Assembly: GCF_016055185.1 (NCBI RefSeq)
Contig: NZ_JAECVR010000015.1
Location: forward strand, 1-64,000
Reading direction: 5' to 3'
DNA: 64,000 nucleotides
Source of the DNA: Paenactinomyces guangxiensis
Lineage (GTDB): Bacteria; Bacillota; Bacilli; Thermoactinomycetales; Thermoactinomycetaceae
Below, in pieces: positions 33,346-41,536 of this stretch. The position numbers and the translations under genes are program-made. The number at the start of each line of letters is the position of its first letter. The stretch's first letter is position 1. Under the pieces are notes generated by a model. It searched no databases. It saw nothing but the letters and a program-made list of their open reading frames with translations, and was not told the DNA's origin.

Positions 33346-34131
33346 TTGCGCAGGCTGACAGTACTTATCATATCTATTTTGATGGTTTTTGCTCTCTTAT
33401 TAGCCGGATGTAACACAAAAAGTTCCGATGCCGGGAAAGGTACATCCGAAAAAAGTAACGTGGTGAAAGTGGGAACAGACGCTGCCTACCCGCCTTTTGA
33501 AAAGCAAGAGGGGAATGGGGAGATTACTGGTTTTGATGTGGATATTTTAAACGCCATTGCCAAAGCCGGCGGTTTTACAGTGCAACTTCAGCATACGGGA
33601 TGGGACCCGCTGTTTGAAGGAATCAATAGTGGGAATATAGATGCCGGTATTTCGGCTATCACCATTACCGAAGACCGGAAGAAAAAATATGATTTTTCTG
33701 ATCCCTACTTTGATGCCAAACAATTGATTCTTGTTCCCGCCAGCTCGAACATCAAGTCTTTGCAAGAGCTAAAGGGAAAGAAGATCGGAGTCCAATCGGC
33801 TACCACGGGAGAGACGGTCGTCCAGGAGGCATTTGGAAAAACTTATCCCAATCTCAAAGGCTACGATGACACACCTGCTGCGATTGAAGACTTAAAGCTG
33901 GGACGGTTGGATGCTGTCGTGGCAGATAACGGGGTTGTTATGGAATATGTGAAAAAACTGGGGAAAGACAAATTTAAAATTGTTGAGGACCCCTCTTTTA
34001 AGCCCGAACAGTACGGAATGATAGTGAAAAAAGGCAATGCTGAATTGCTTGAGAAGATTAATGCCGGCTTGAAAAAGATCCGCGAAGATGGGACCTATGA
34101 CAACATCTATCAAAAATATTTTGGGAAATAA
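33346..34131 (+). CDS. glnH: Amino-acid ABC transporter substrate-binding lipoprotein
   Basis: This polar-amino-acid binding protein has a lipoprotein signal ending ALLLAGC, then family motifs VGTDAAYPPFEKQEGNGEIT, GFDVDILNAIAKAGG, AGISAITITEDRKKKYDFSD and GKKIGVQSATTGETV. I choose TTG at 33346 because AAGGAGGAG lies 6 bases before it; the ATG at 33328 overlaps that site. It delivers ligand to the permease/ATPase pair encoded at 34760-36228. A terminator and about 630 bases with a DnaA-box cluster separate it from them, unusual for such operons. Glutamine is the likeliest ligand by family, not proven. Confidence 0.85.
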   Translation: MRRLTVLIISILMVFALLLAGCNTKSSDAGKGTSEKSNVVKVGTDAAYPPFEKQEGNGEITGFDVDILNAIAKAGGFTVQLQHTGWDPLFEGINSGNIDAGISAITITEDRKKKYDFSDPYFDAKQLILVPASSNIKSLQELKGKKIGVQSATTGETVVQEAFGKTYPNLKGYDDTPAAIEDLKLGRLDAVVADNGVVMEYVKKLGKDKFKIVEDPSFKPEQYGMIVKKGNAELLEKINAGLKKIREDGTYDNIYQKYFGK

Positions 34132-34212
34132 TCGGGAAAAAGACATCATTTTCTATTTCATATATGTATAAATCTTATGCAACCATGATTCTTGATGAAT
34201 AAGCACAATGAG

Positions 34213-34254
34213 AATAGCCTTACATCCTTCCCGGGGATCGAAGGCTATTTTTTC
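34213..34254 (+). terminator. Terminator after the binding-protein gene
   Basis: AATAGCCTT pairs with AAGGCTATT, then a TTTTTTC tail. It separates expression of the binding protein from the permease and ATPase genes. Confidence 0.75.
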
Positions 34255-34553
34255 TTGACCCAATATTTCCCTATTAGTTGTGTGCATTATTTTAATTGAA
34301 TATATATTCAAGATCAATTATACTGTAAAAGTAATTTTTTAATTCATACAAGTTAATTTCTTTTCTGTTTTTATTTAATACTATGCTCTTTCTTGAAATA
34401 AATCTAGCTGTGCTGGTCTCACCCCGCTCAGTGAAAGATATCATGCGTCTTTACAGCAACGGTGCAAGGATAAGGAAGTTTTCATTTCTATCCATTCAAT
34501 GTGTTAAAAATCTATACTCCTGTAGGTCTTTTAGCCGGGACATCTCCGGGACC

Positions 34554-34769
34554 TGTGGATAACTTTGCGGAAAGTTACTTGTGGGGAAAACTGGATTCTA
34601 TCTTTAGCGGGGATTCCAACTATCTTGTCGGTGGGTTCCTTATATTTTCTTGAGGATTCCTTGTGGATAAACTGTGGAATCATTGTTCTGTGGATATTGT
34701 GGATAATGTGGATAAGTGTGTGAATAACTTGCCTCTCAAATCTGCCCTGTGAAGGAGAATTGTGGATAA
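34554..34769 (+). other. DnaA-box cluster
   Basis: Five perfect 9-mers TGTGGATAA (reverse complement of TTATCCACA) lie at 34554, 34662, 34698, 34707 and 34761. One-mismatch versions lie at 34689 (TGTGGATAT) and 34719 (TGTGAATAA), and a weaker one at 34580. The boxes at 34689, 34698 and 34707 abut exactly, and all point the same way. The last box overlaps the 5' end of the permease gene. AT-rich sequence lies upstream (about 34260-34390). No dnaA or dnaN gene is here, so this looks like a DnaA-titrating or DnaA-regulated cluster rather than the chromosome origin. The rest of 34132-34759 holds no gene. Confidence 0.8.
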
Positions 34770-35500
34770 CTATGGATTGGTCTGCAATAAACGAATTTTT
34801 TATCAATCATTTCACTATGGACTGGTCAGTCATCGGTGAATATAAGAACTACTTTATTCGTGGATTTATTACAACTTTTGAGCTGACCCTGGTAGGAATT
34901 TCAGTAGGTTTGTTTATCGGTCTCATTTTAGGATTTATGCAGCTTTCAGGGAAAAAGTGGCTGATAAAACCTGCGAAACTTTATGTCGATTTGTTCAGGG
35001 GGACTCCTCTGCTTCTGCAAATATTAGCGATTCATTATGCTGTGCTGCCTACACTGTTTATGGATATTCTCGGATTTGAACAAAGCCCTGAAGCCCTTAT
35101 ATCGAGCTTTGTTGCTCTCGCTTTAAACGCGGGTGCCTATATCGCCGAAATCTTCCGGGGAGGAATTATGTCAATTGAGAAAGGGCAGATGGAAGCGGCC
35201 CGCTCCCTGGGAATGACTTACTGGCAAGCCATGCGCTTCGTTATTCTGCCACAGGCATTTAAGCGGATGTTACCTCCCCTGGGAAATGAATTTATCGCCC
35301 TTCTTAAAGATTCTTCTCTGGTAACTGTGATTGCTGTAAATGACATCACCTACGCCGCCTTTACCACCGCGAAAAACACCTTTGAACGTTGGACTCCCTA
35401 TATTACAGCAGGAATCATGTATCTCGTTTTAACCTTGATCCTCTCCCGGATCGTCTTTTATCTGGAAAAACGCTTTAGCACCGGCCGTGCAAAGGGGTGA
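34760..35500 (+). CDS. glnP: Amino-acid ABC transporter permease
   Basis: The 246-aa His/Glu/Gln-type permease has about five spans and the EAA-type loop ([20 protein letters not shown], about 132-151) that docks the ATPase. The start is uncertain: TTG at 34760 is only 2 bases after GAAGGAG, whereas the ATG at 34772 is 14 bases after it; the DnaA box at 34761-34769 lies between them. An ATG at 34817 is a third option, giving [13 protein letters not shown]. The gene is coupled to the ATPase gene immediately downstream. Confidence 0.88.
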   Translation: MWITMDWSAINEFFINHFTMDWSVIGEYKNYFIRGFITTFELTLVGISVGLFIGLILGFMQLSGKKWLIKPAKLYVDLFRGTPLLLQILAIHYAVLPTLFMDILGFEQSPEALISSFVALALNAGAYIAEIFRGGIMSIEKGQMEAARSLGMTYWQAMRFVILPQAFKRMLPPLGNEFIALLKDSSLVTVIAVNDITYAAFTTAKNTFERWTPYITAGIMYLVLTLILSRIVFYLEKRFSTGRAKG

Positions 35501-35505
35501 GCCAA

Positions 35506-36228
35506 GTGATTCAAGTTGAACACTTATATAAAAGCTATGGAGACCACGAAGTGCTGAAAGATATCTCTACCCGGATCAAAGAAAAGGAAGTCGTTTGTGT
35601 CATCGGGCCCAGCGGTTCCGGAAAAAGCACTTTTTTGCGCTGCCTGAACTTGCTGGAGCCAATCACGTCGGGAAAAGTAATTGTAAATAAATATGATCTC
35701 ACTGATGAGAAAGCGGACATTAATCGGGTGCGGACGGATGTAGGGATGGTATTTCAGCAATTTGAGCTTTTCCCGCATAAAAAAGTGATTGACAACATCA
35801 CGCTTGCTCCCATTCAAGTGCGGAAGCTGACTCGTGAGCAGGCGGAAAAAAAAGCACTGGAACTCCTGGAGAAGGTGGGTTTGCGGGAGAAATCACATGC
35901 GTATCCGGCAGAACTTTCCGGCGGACAAAAACAGCGGGTAGCCATTGCCCGTGCCCTGGCGATGGAACCGAAGATTATGCTTTTTGATGAACCGACATCG
36001 GCCCTTGACCCGGAAATGGTGGGAGAGGTTCTTGCAGTGATGAAACAGTTGGCTCGTGAAGGGATGACGATGGTTGTCGTCACGCACGAGATGGGTTTTG
36101 CCCGTGAGGTGGGCGACCGGGTTCTCTTTATGGATGAAGGGGTTATTATTGAAGAAGGGAAACCGGACCAGATATTTAATCAGCCCGCTCATGAGCGGAC
36201 CCGTTTATTCTTAAGCAAGGTTTTATGA
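35506..36228 (+). CDS. glnQ: Amino-acid ABC transporter ATP-binding protein
   Basis: This is a typical GlnQ-type ATPase of about 240 aa: Walker [11 protein letters not shown]-loop [11 protein letters not shown], signature LSGGQKQR, Walker [15 protein letters not shown] and switch His in VVVTHEMG. I favour GTG at 35506, 5 bases after the GGGGTGA site that also contains the permease stop; a GTG at 35497 would overlap that site. It drives import by the permease encoded just upstream. Confidence 0.93.
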   Translation: MIQVEHLYKSYGDHEVLKDISTRIKEKEVVCVIGPSGSGKSTFLRCLNLLEPITSGKVIVNKYDLTDEKADINRVRTDVGMVFQQFELFPHKKVIDNITLAPIQVRKLTREQAEKKALELLEKVGLREKSHAYPAELSGGQKQRVAIARALAMEPKIMLFDEPTSALDPEMVGEVLAVMKQLAREGMTMVVVTHEMGFAREVGDRVLFMDEGVIIEEGKPDQIFNQPAHERTRLFLSKVL

Positions 36229-36388
36229 ATTGGAAAGCGGGATGTTACGTTTGCGGAGTAAGCTGTTTGAGGATTGACAACGCCGTTTATTAAAAATCTG
36301 AATGCGTTGTGTGAACGTCAGCTGTCGATGAAAGGTTTCCAGCTGAATCGGGTAACTGTCCAAAAGCTATGAAACGCAAGGGATATGC

Positions 36389-36417
36389 TTGACAGTCGTT
36401 TACCCCGGTGGTATATT
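36389..36417 (+). promoter_or_regulatory. Cold-shock gene promoter
   Basis: TTGACA (36389-36394), 17-base spacer, TATATT (36412-36417). It leaves a leader of roughly 55 bases before the ATG. The upstream part (36229-36388) contains no gene. Confidence 0.75.
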
Positions 36418-36478
36418 TGATTCGCGTAAGATGTATGTCTTGTGCAACATATCTGAATTCAAGAAGGGAATGTTTTGC

Positions 36479-36679
36479 ATGCAAGGCAAAGTCAAGTGGT
36501 TCAACGCGGAAAAAGGCTATGGCTTTATTGAACGTGAAGGTGGCGAAGATGTATTCGTACACTACTCTGCGATTCAAATGGAAGGTTTCAAAACGCTTGA
36601 AGAAGGACAAACGGTTGAGTTTGAAATCGTAGAAGGTTCCCGTGGACCACAGGCTGCGAACGTTGTGAAAATGAACTAA
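36479..36679 (+). CDS. Cold-shock protein (CspA/CspB family)
   Basis: The 66-aa single cold-shock domain protein starts [18 protein letters not shown] and carries both RNA-binding motifs (KGYGFIE and VFVHYSAI). Such proteins bind single-stranded RNA/DNA and act as RNA chaperones. The ATG at 36479 is chosen because AGAAGGGA lies about 9 bases upstream and all family members begin here; an ATG at 36470 is too close to that site. It has its own promoter and terminator. Confidence 0.95.
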   Translation: MQGKVKWFNAEKGYGFIEREGGEDVFVHYSAIQMEGFKTLEEGQTVEFEIVEGSRGPQAANVVKMN

Positions 36680-36700
36680 TCATTCCTGAAAATGAAACGA

Positions 36701-36731
36701 ACTCCCCTGGGGATTCCTCCGGGGGGTTTTC
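36701..36731 (+). terminator. Cold-shock gene terminator
   Basis: CTCCCC pairs with GGGGGG across a short loop, followed by TTTTCTATTTTT. Confidence 0.65.
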
Positions 36732-36815
36732 TATTTTTGCTGGAAATATATTTGAAGATTGTTAAAATATCTTGTTATTTTCCTTAATTTTTCTTTCATT
36801 TTTTTTAAAAAAGGG

Positions 36816-36843
36816 GGAGGAATTTTTCCTGAGCAAGGGAATA
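36816..36843 (+). promoter_or_regulatory. Candidate SigH-type promoter of hpf
   Basis: GGAGGAATT (36816-36824), 11 bases, then AGGGAATA (36836-36843), fitting the SigH pattern RnAGGAwww-N11-12-RnnGAAT. The Bacillus hpf orthologue is known to be transcribed by SigH and SigB, which makes the match plausible. Distance to the start is about 33 bases. Confidence 0.45.
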
Positions 36844-36875
36844 GATAGAGTACAAACGGAAGGAGGATTTCTTTT

Positions 36876-37433
36876 ATGAAATATGTCATCCGTGGAAACA
36901 ACATAGAAGTGACAGATGCTCTTCGCGATTTTGTCGAAAAAAAATTAAGCCGTCTGGAAAAGTATTTTGAAACTCCACCAGCAGCGGAAGCACATGTAGC
37001 ACTCAGCGTTTTAAAAGATGAGCACAAAGTGGAAGTAACGATCCCGTTTCCGGGTCTGTTGGTTCGGGCGGAAGAATCCAGCGAAGATATGTACGCATCT
37101 GTTGATCTGGTTGTCCAAAAGCTGGAACGGCAGATTCGCAAGTATAAAACAAAGATGAATCGGAAGTTCCGGCAGGATGCAACCCTCCGTATCCCATGGA
37201 AAGAACATTCTCCCAACCTGCAATCGACATCCGTTGTTGCAGAGGAAGAAGAGGAGATTAAAATTGTTCGGACCAAACGATTTAATTTAAAACCGATGGA
37301 TGCCGAAGAAGCGGTCCTCCAGATGGATATGCTCGGGCATAATTTCTTTGTTTTCTCCAATGCAGTCACTGACCAGATAAATGTGGTATACAAGCGGAAA
37401 GACGGGAAGTACGGCCTGATTGAGCCGGAATGA
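36876..37433 (+). CDS. hpf: Ribosome hibernation promoting factor, long form
   Basis: Long HPF pairs ribosomes into inactive 100S dimers in stationary phase. The 185-aa protein has the N-terminal S30AE domain (MKYVIRGNNIEVTDALRDFV...KLSRLEKYF; 1-100) that occupies the decoding centre, an acidic linker (VAEEEEE, about 120), and the C-terminal dimerisation domain (KRFNLKPMDAEEAVLQMDML through VYKRKDGKYGLIEP). ATG with GGAAGGAGG upstream. In many Bacilli hpf is directly followed by secA and prfB; here three unrelated genes separate them. Confidence 0.95.
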   Translation: MKYVIRGNNIEVTDALRDFVEKKLSRLEKYFETPPAAEAHVALSVLKDEHKVEVTIPFPGLLVRAEESSEDMYASVDLVVQKLERQIRKYKTKMNRKFRQDATLRIPWKEHSPNLQSTSVVAEEEEEIKIVRTKRFNLKPMDAEEAVLQMDMLGHNFFVFSNAVTDQINVVYKRKDGKYGLIEPE

Positions 37434-37462
37434 TTTCCTCTTATTGAAATAAGACAGCTTTA

Positions 37463-37493
37463 GAGATCCATTCCACGCGGGATGGATCTTTTC
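37463..37493 (+). terminator. hpf terminator
   Basis: GATCCAT..CC-acgc-GG.ATGGATC followed by TTTTCTG. Confidence 0.75.
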
Positions 37494-37541
37494 TGTGAAC
37501 GTGTCCAACTATTTTTCTTTGGTGACAGGTGCGAACGATTA

Positions 37542-37569
37542 TTGAAGTTCATTCATGCTGTGGTATGAT
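37542..37569 (+). promoter_or_regulatory. Candidate promoter of mnaA
   Basis: TTGAAG (37542-37547), 16 bases, TATGAT (37564-37569); about 65 bases before the chosen start. Confidence 0.5.
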
Positions 37570-37636
37570 AGACCTCGTATAAGAGAAAATGGCTTCTCCC
37601 AACCTTTATGAACTCATTTCTACGGGGGGTTTTGCA

Positions 37637-38704
37637 GTGAAAGTCTTAACCGTGGTCGGAGCGAGACCGCAGTTTATTAAAGCGGCACCTGTGTCACGCG
37701 CCATCCGGCAGCAGTCACAGGAGATTTTGGTACATACAGGCCAACATTATGATAAAGCGATGTCCGAGGTATTTTTTGAGGAATTAAACATACCTGTCCC
37801 TGATTACAACTTGCATGTCGGCTCTAAATCCCATGGTGCCCAGACCGGGGAGATGCTGAGCAAAGTGGAGGAAGTGATCATCAAAGAGAAGCCGGATTGT
37901 GTCCTGGTTTACGGGGATACAAACTCAACATTGGCGGGGGCACTGGCGGCTTCCAAACTTCACATTCCCGTGGCTCACATAGAAGCGGGTCTCCGGAGTT
38001 TTAACCGCCGCATGCCGGAGGAAGTAAACCGCGTACTGACAGATCATGTTTCTGAGTGGTTATTTTGCCCGACCCGGACGGCAGTTCGCCACCTGGCCAA
38101 TGAGGGAATCAACAAAGGGGTTTATCTCTGTGGGGATGTGATGCTGGATGCGGTTAATTATAATCGGAAGCTGGCTGATGAGAAATCAACAGTTTTAAAT
38201 GACCTTGACCTTAAACCTGGCTCCTATATCCTCATTACCCTCCATCGTGCCGAAAATACAGATGATCCGGCCCGGCTCAGGCAGATTACAGGTGCTATCA
38301 ACGAGCTGCCGTTGCCCGCAGTTCTGCCTTTGCATCCAAGGACAAAAGGAAAATTGGAACAATACGGACTCCGGATCACAAACCCGAATGTAAGGCTGAT
38401 TGAACCGGTTGGATATTTGGATATGCTGCAGTTGGAAGTGAATGCAAACAAAATCCTGACTGATTCAGGCGGAGTACAAAAAGAGGCATTTTTTGCCGGA
38501 ATCCCCTGTATCACCATGCGGGACGAAACGGAGTGGACCGAAACGGTTTCTCTGGGTACCAATATTCTCGTCGGAGCGGATCAGTCCAGGATTCTTGAGG
38601 CCGTTCATCAATTTAATGTAGATTTTTCATCAGTAGAACCGGTATTTGGAGACGGTGATGCCGCCCGTCAAATCGTAGAGCGACTTTCCAACGATTTGCG
38701 CTGA
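37637..38704 (+). CDS. mnaA: UDP-N-acetylglucosamine 2-epimerase (non-hydrolysing)
   Basis: The enzyme interconverts UDP-GlcNAc and UDP-ManNAc, the precursor of teichoic-acid linkage units and other wall polymers. The 355-aa product has VVGARPQFIKAAPVSRAIR at the start, HTGQHYD, VYGDTNSTLAGALAASK, HIEAGLRSF...MPEEVNR and SGGVQKEA, all conserved in the family. GTG at 37637 follows GGGGGGT by 6 bases, and gives the usual N-terminus; the longer frame from 37589 adds a non-conserved tail. With the LCP ligases elsewhere in the window it fits wall-polymer assembly. Confidence 0.94.
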   Translation: MKVLTVVGARPQFIKAAPVSRAIRQQSQEILVHTGQHYDKAMSEVFFEELNIPVPDYNLHVGSKSHGAQTGEMLSKVEEVIIKEKPDCVLVYGDTNSTLAGALAASKLHIPVAHIEAGLRSFNRRMPEEVNRVLTDHVSEWLFCPTRTAVRHLANEGINKGVYLCGDVMLDAVNYNRKLADEKSTVLNDLDLKPGSYILITLHRAENTDDPARLRQITGAINELPLPAVLPLHPRTKGKLEQYGLRITNPNVRLIEPVGYLDMLQLEVNANKILTDSGGVQKEAFFAGIPCITMRDETEWTETVSLGTNILVGADQSRILEAVHQFNVDFSSVEPVFGDGDAARQIVERLSNDLR

Positions 38705-39181
38705 CAAGATAAACACAGGATGGAAATTCTTTCCCCGAAAATAGTGATAGCAGGCTTTCTCATCCCATAGACTGTAGGGAGGGAAAGCTTGTATTTGTTT
38801 AGAAGCTTGTGCTGCCCGGAGAGTGTAAGTGTTTCACACAGGCTGTTTGTTTAAAATTTTGAATTTTTATCGAACAGGATACTCAAAACATTTCAGTTAT
38901 GTTACAGTAGGAATAGATTTTTTAATATGCATGTAATATAATGTCTTTAATATTACAAAGACTGAAATGGTGTTCCTGTCACCTGTTGGGGCAGATTTGA
39001 CCTGAATGGACTAAGCTAAAGAAGACAGTCATCAACGCTACTTCTGTATGAGTGTTTACCGTAGCTTTGGTTTTCTGTCTTTTTTTCTGAGAACGTTGAT
39101 TTGATGCGAGCAGCAAACCATAATTGGAGTTGTCATATTCTGCGCTCCAATGAATGTGTAGAGAATAAGGAAGTGAATGTA
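38705..39181 (+). other. Gene-free leader upstream of the glycosyltransferase
   Basis: The 477-base stretch holds no gene. It contains an inverted repeat GTAATAT...ATATTAC (about 38933-38957) and a long terminator at 39020-39087. The transferase start lies about 95 bases past that terminator, so the terminator could end mnaA transcription or attenuate the transferase. Confidence 0.4.
39020..39087 (+). terminator. Two-tier hairpin terminator
   Basis: Outer arms GAAGACAG / CTGTCTT and an inner stem GCTAC / GTAGC, followed by a seven-T run. Confidence 0.7.
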
Positions 39182-40408
39182 TTGCGAATTTGGCTAGCGA
39201 ACCATTATGCCGTACCGCCCAATATTGCCGGGATTACCAGGCATTACGAACTGGCTAAAGAGTGGGCTGTGGAAGAAGAGGCGGAGGTAACTCTGTTTCT
39301 GTCCAAGTTTGTCCATCCTCGCCGTACCTTTATTACGGAAGAGGAGAAGAACAGCTTGGAAAACATCAAAGGGCTCAAGCTGGAATGGCTCTGGTCTTTT
39401 CCCCATAAGACCAATGATGTTCGCCGCATGGTTAATATGGCCAGTTTTGCGGTCGTATTTTTTCTGGCAGGTTTATTAAAGAAGAGGCCTGACGTGCTGA
39501 TCGCTTCTTCCCCTCATTTGTTCACCGCATTTGCCGGCTGGATGCTTTCCAGAATCAAGCGTTGCCCGTTTGTGTTTGAAGTGCGTGACCTTTGGCCGGA
39601 CTCCCTGATCAAAATGGGTGGTCTGAAAAATAAGTACATCGCCCGCGTTTTAACCTGGATGGAATCCTTTTTGTATCAAAATGCAGATCAGATTATTGTA
39701 TTGACAGAACATCAGCGTAAATTTATCGCCGATAAAGGGATCGATCCGTCTAAGATCCATCTGATCCCCAACGGAATCGTAGTCGGGTCCTGGAAGCCCG
39801 ATCCCGTGAAAAGAGCGGAGTTTAAACGGAAAATGGGTGTCCCTGAAGATCAGTTTGTGGCCATTTATACCGGGGCACACGGTCCAGCGAACGCATTGCA
39901 GTATGTTGTACAAGCGGGTCGTTATCTTAAGCCGGGCATCTCTATCGTGCTGATCGGCGATGGGCCGGAAAAAGAAAAATTGCTTAAGATCAAACAAGAG
40001 GAAAGCCTTGACAATGTTCATTTGCTGGACCCGGTACCGAAATCGGAGATCTTTGATTATACCCAGGCGGCGGATTGCGGAATCATCTCTCTAGCGGATA
40101 ATGAGGTGTTCCGGGGGGCCCGTCCAAATAAGTTATTTGACTATACTTTTGTAGGGATTCCCATTGTCACCACAGTCGATGGGGAAGTACGGGAAATTGT
40201 TGAAAGCAATCAAGTGGGTGTATTTGCCGGAGCGGAAAATCCCCAGGGGTTGGCAGAGGCGATTGACCGTGTACGTTCCTATACACCCGAACAATTAGAG
40301 CAAATCAAGCGAAATGGAAGGGAATATATCGACCGGGAAGGCGACCGCAAGAAACTGGCTCACCGTTTCTACGGACTCTTGCAATCACTGGCCAATCTTC
40401 GTAAATAA
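39182..40408 (+). CDS. Family-4 glycosyltransferase (WbuB-like)
   Basis: This GT-B-fold transferase of about 408 aa resembles enzymes that add sugars to lipid-linked envelope polysaccharide precursors. Visible parts: an N-terminal acceptor half with ANHYAVPPNIAGITRHYELA and PFVFEVRDLWPDSL, and a C-terminal donor half with LIPNGIVVGSW, VAIYTGAHGPANALQYV, VLIGDGPEKEKL and the nucleotide-sugar glutamate region RGARPNKLFDYTFVGIPIV. TTG at 39182 lies 5 bases after AAGGAAGTGA; the longer frame from 39101 lacks a site. Its 3' end overlaps the convergent racemase gene by 40 bases. Confidence 0.87.
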   Translation: MRIWLANHYAVPPNIAGITRHYELAKEWAVEEEAEVTLFLSKFVHPRRTFITEEEKNSLENIKGLKLEWLWSFPHKTNDVRRMVNMASFAVVFFLAGLLKKRPDVLIASSPHLFTAFAGWMLSRIKRCPFVFEVRDLWPDSLIKMGGLKNKYIARVLTWMESFLYQNADQIIVLTEHQRKFIADKGIDPSKIHLIPNGIVVGSWKPDPVKRAEFKRKMGVPEDQFVAIYTGAHGPANALQYVVQAGRYLKPGISIVLIGDGPEKEKLLKIKQEESLDNVHLLDPVPKSEIFDYTQAADCGIISLADNEVFRGARPNKLFDYTFVGIPIVTTVDGEVREIVESNQVGVFAGAENPQGLAEAIDRVRSYTPEQLEQIKRNGREYIDREGDRKKLAHRFYGLLQSLANLRK

Positions 40409-41169
40409 ATCAACCAAATGGGCGGATCGTCAAAAAAGCGAGTTTCCATGATGGAAGACTCGCTTTTTGTCGTAGCCCCTGTACGCACTAGGGCCGGGAG
40501 TGATAAATACTTGTTAACAACGGCCCGGGCAAGACAGGCAGATGAATCAACAAAGCAAATCTGATCCCATATCTTAGTTGAGACAACATTCAAATCTGTA
40601 CACGCTATGATAACCGTATCTACGGTCTCAGCTAATTCGGAACAAACCTTATCCCACATTTGAATGGAAGCATCTATTTGACCTGTTTTGATTTTTGATA
40701 TGATTTGATTGACATCCGCTTGCCAACTCTCTTTGTGAATATAATCAATACCGGATTGCAAAAAGGCCTCTTGATATATTCCAGATTGAACGGTGGCACT
40801 GGTAGCTAAAAGAGCTGCTCTCCCCGAGGATCTGGGTATTTCCTTTATCGTTTCATCGACCATGTTTAGCAGAGGGACGGAAACGGAACTCTTTAACTGA
40901 TTAAAGTAAAGGTGTGCCGTATTACATGGGATGGCAATAAAGTCAACACCGGTATTTTCAAGTTTTTGGGCCCCTTTGATAATAGCCCTTTCCATAGCTG
41001 CATGATCAATAGGGCGATCCATGTAGAAAGGCGTTGGGCATGAGTAAATCATCATATGAGGGAAGTCAATGTCATGTTTGGCACCGTAGATTTTTTGGCA
41101 CTGTTCTACCACCTGGTCAATAAATGGTCCAGTCGATTTCGGACCCATCCCCGCTAATATTCCAATCAT
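40369..41169 (-). CDS. Aspartate/glutamate racemase-family protein with unusual C-terminal extension
   Basis: The two-cysteine racemase core is intact: MIGILAGMGPKSTGPFI at the start, first Cys in FIAIPCNTAHLYF, second in VIIACTDLNVV. These enzymes make D-amino acids for the wall or biofilm control. The core ends near KYLSLPALV (about 228); the last 38 residues run through a hairpin terminator (40432-40469) and into the end of the convergent glycosyltransferase gene. This tail is not family-like and probably arose by loss of the original stop. The start has a GAGGGA-type site upstream. Substrate (Asp or Glu) not decidable. Confidence 0.85.
   Translation of the reverse strand: MIGILAGMGPKSTGPFIDQVVEQCQKIYGAKHDIDFPHMMIYSCPTPFYMDRPIDHAAMERAIIKGAQKLENTGVDFIAIPCNTAHLYFNQLKSSVSVPLLNMVDETIKEIPRSSGRAALLATSATVQSGIYQEAFLQSGIDYIHKESWQADVNQIISKIKTGQIDASIQMWDKVCSELAETVDTVIIACTDLNVVSTKIWDQICFVDSSACLARAVVNKYLSLPALVRTGATTKSESSIMETRFFDDPPIWLIYLRRLASDCKSP
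40432..40469. terminator. Bidirectional terminator inside the racemase 3' end
   Basis: AAAAAAGCGAGT..CCAT pairs with ATGG..ACTCGCTTTTT, with runs on both sides. It terminates the transferase transcript, yet it is translated as part of the racemase tail on the other strand. Confidence 0.8.
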
Positions 41170-41330
41170 TTCTCATTCCCTCCTGAACTCTTTCGCTATC
41201 CGCCTGAGGAATAAGCTAAACCATAGCTGTATGTTCAGATCTTAATTAAGTTACCAAAGCGTCCTTGACAGTATATCATTTTATATGAATTTGCTCTTCC
41301 GCAAACCCTTTTTCATTGTCTGTTAACATT

Positions 41331-41385
41331 GGGGTGACTGAATTCTGCCTTCCCCCTGTGACACAGAGCACTGCCACAGAAAAAA
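41331..41385 (+). repeat. 55-bp element upstream of secA (copy 1 of 2)
   Basis: GGGGTGACTGAATTCTGCC then TTCCCCCTGTGA...CACAGAAAAA matches 56945-56999 at 46 of 55 positions without gaps. It contains CTGTG...CACAG arms and a GGGG...CCCC pair. It lies about 150 bases before secA in a 367-base gap with no gene; its role is unknown. Confidence 0.6.
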
Positions 41386-41536
41386 GAACGCATATCATCA
41401 AGGAAAAAAGTGAAAAAGAGAGCCTAATTTGATAAACTATTGTTTAGTACTATTATTTTTTATGTACTTTTATGGAGACAAATCCTGAACCATTTTCGTT
41501 TAGATAAACCCATCCCAGAGTAGGAGGATGATGAAG

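Noticed and set aside
34132-34769. Chromosome origin (oriC)
   Set aside because: DnaA boxes and AT-rich DNA are present, but no dnaA, dnaN, rpmH or gyr genes occur in the window and the site lies between transport genes; a secondary DnaA-box cluster fits better.
38985-39004. Third copy of the NhaD leader hairpin upstream of the glycosyltransferase
   Set aside because: CCTGTCACC...GGGGC is shared, but the flanking stem GGGGAGCC is missing, so the resemblance is too short to count.
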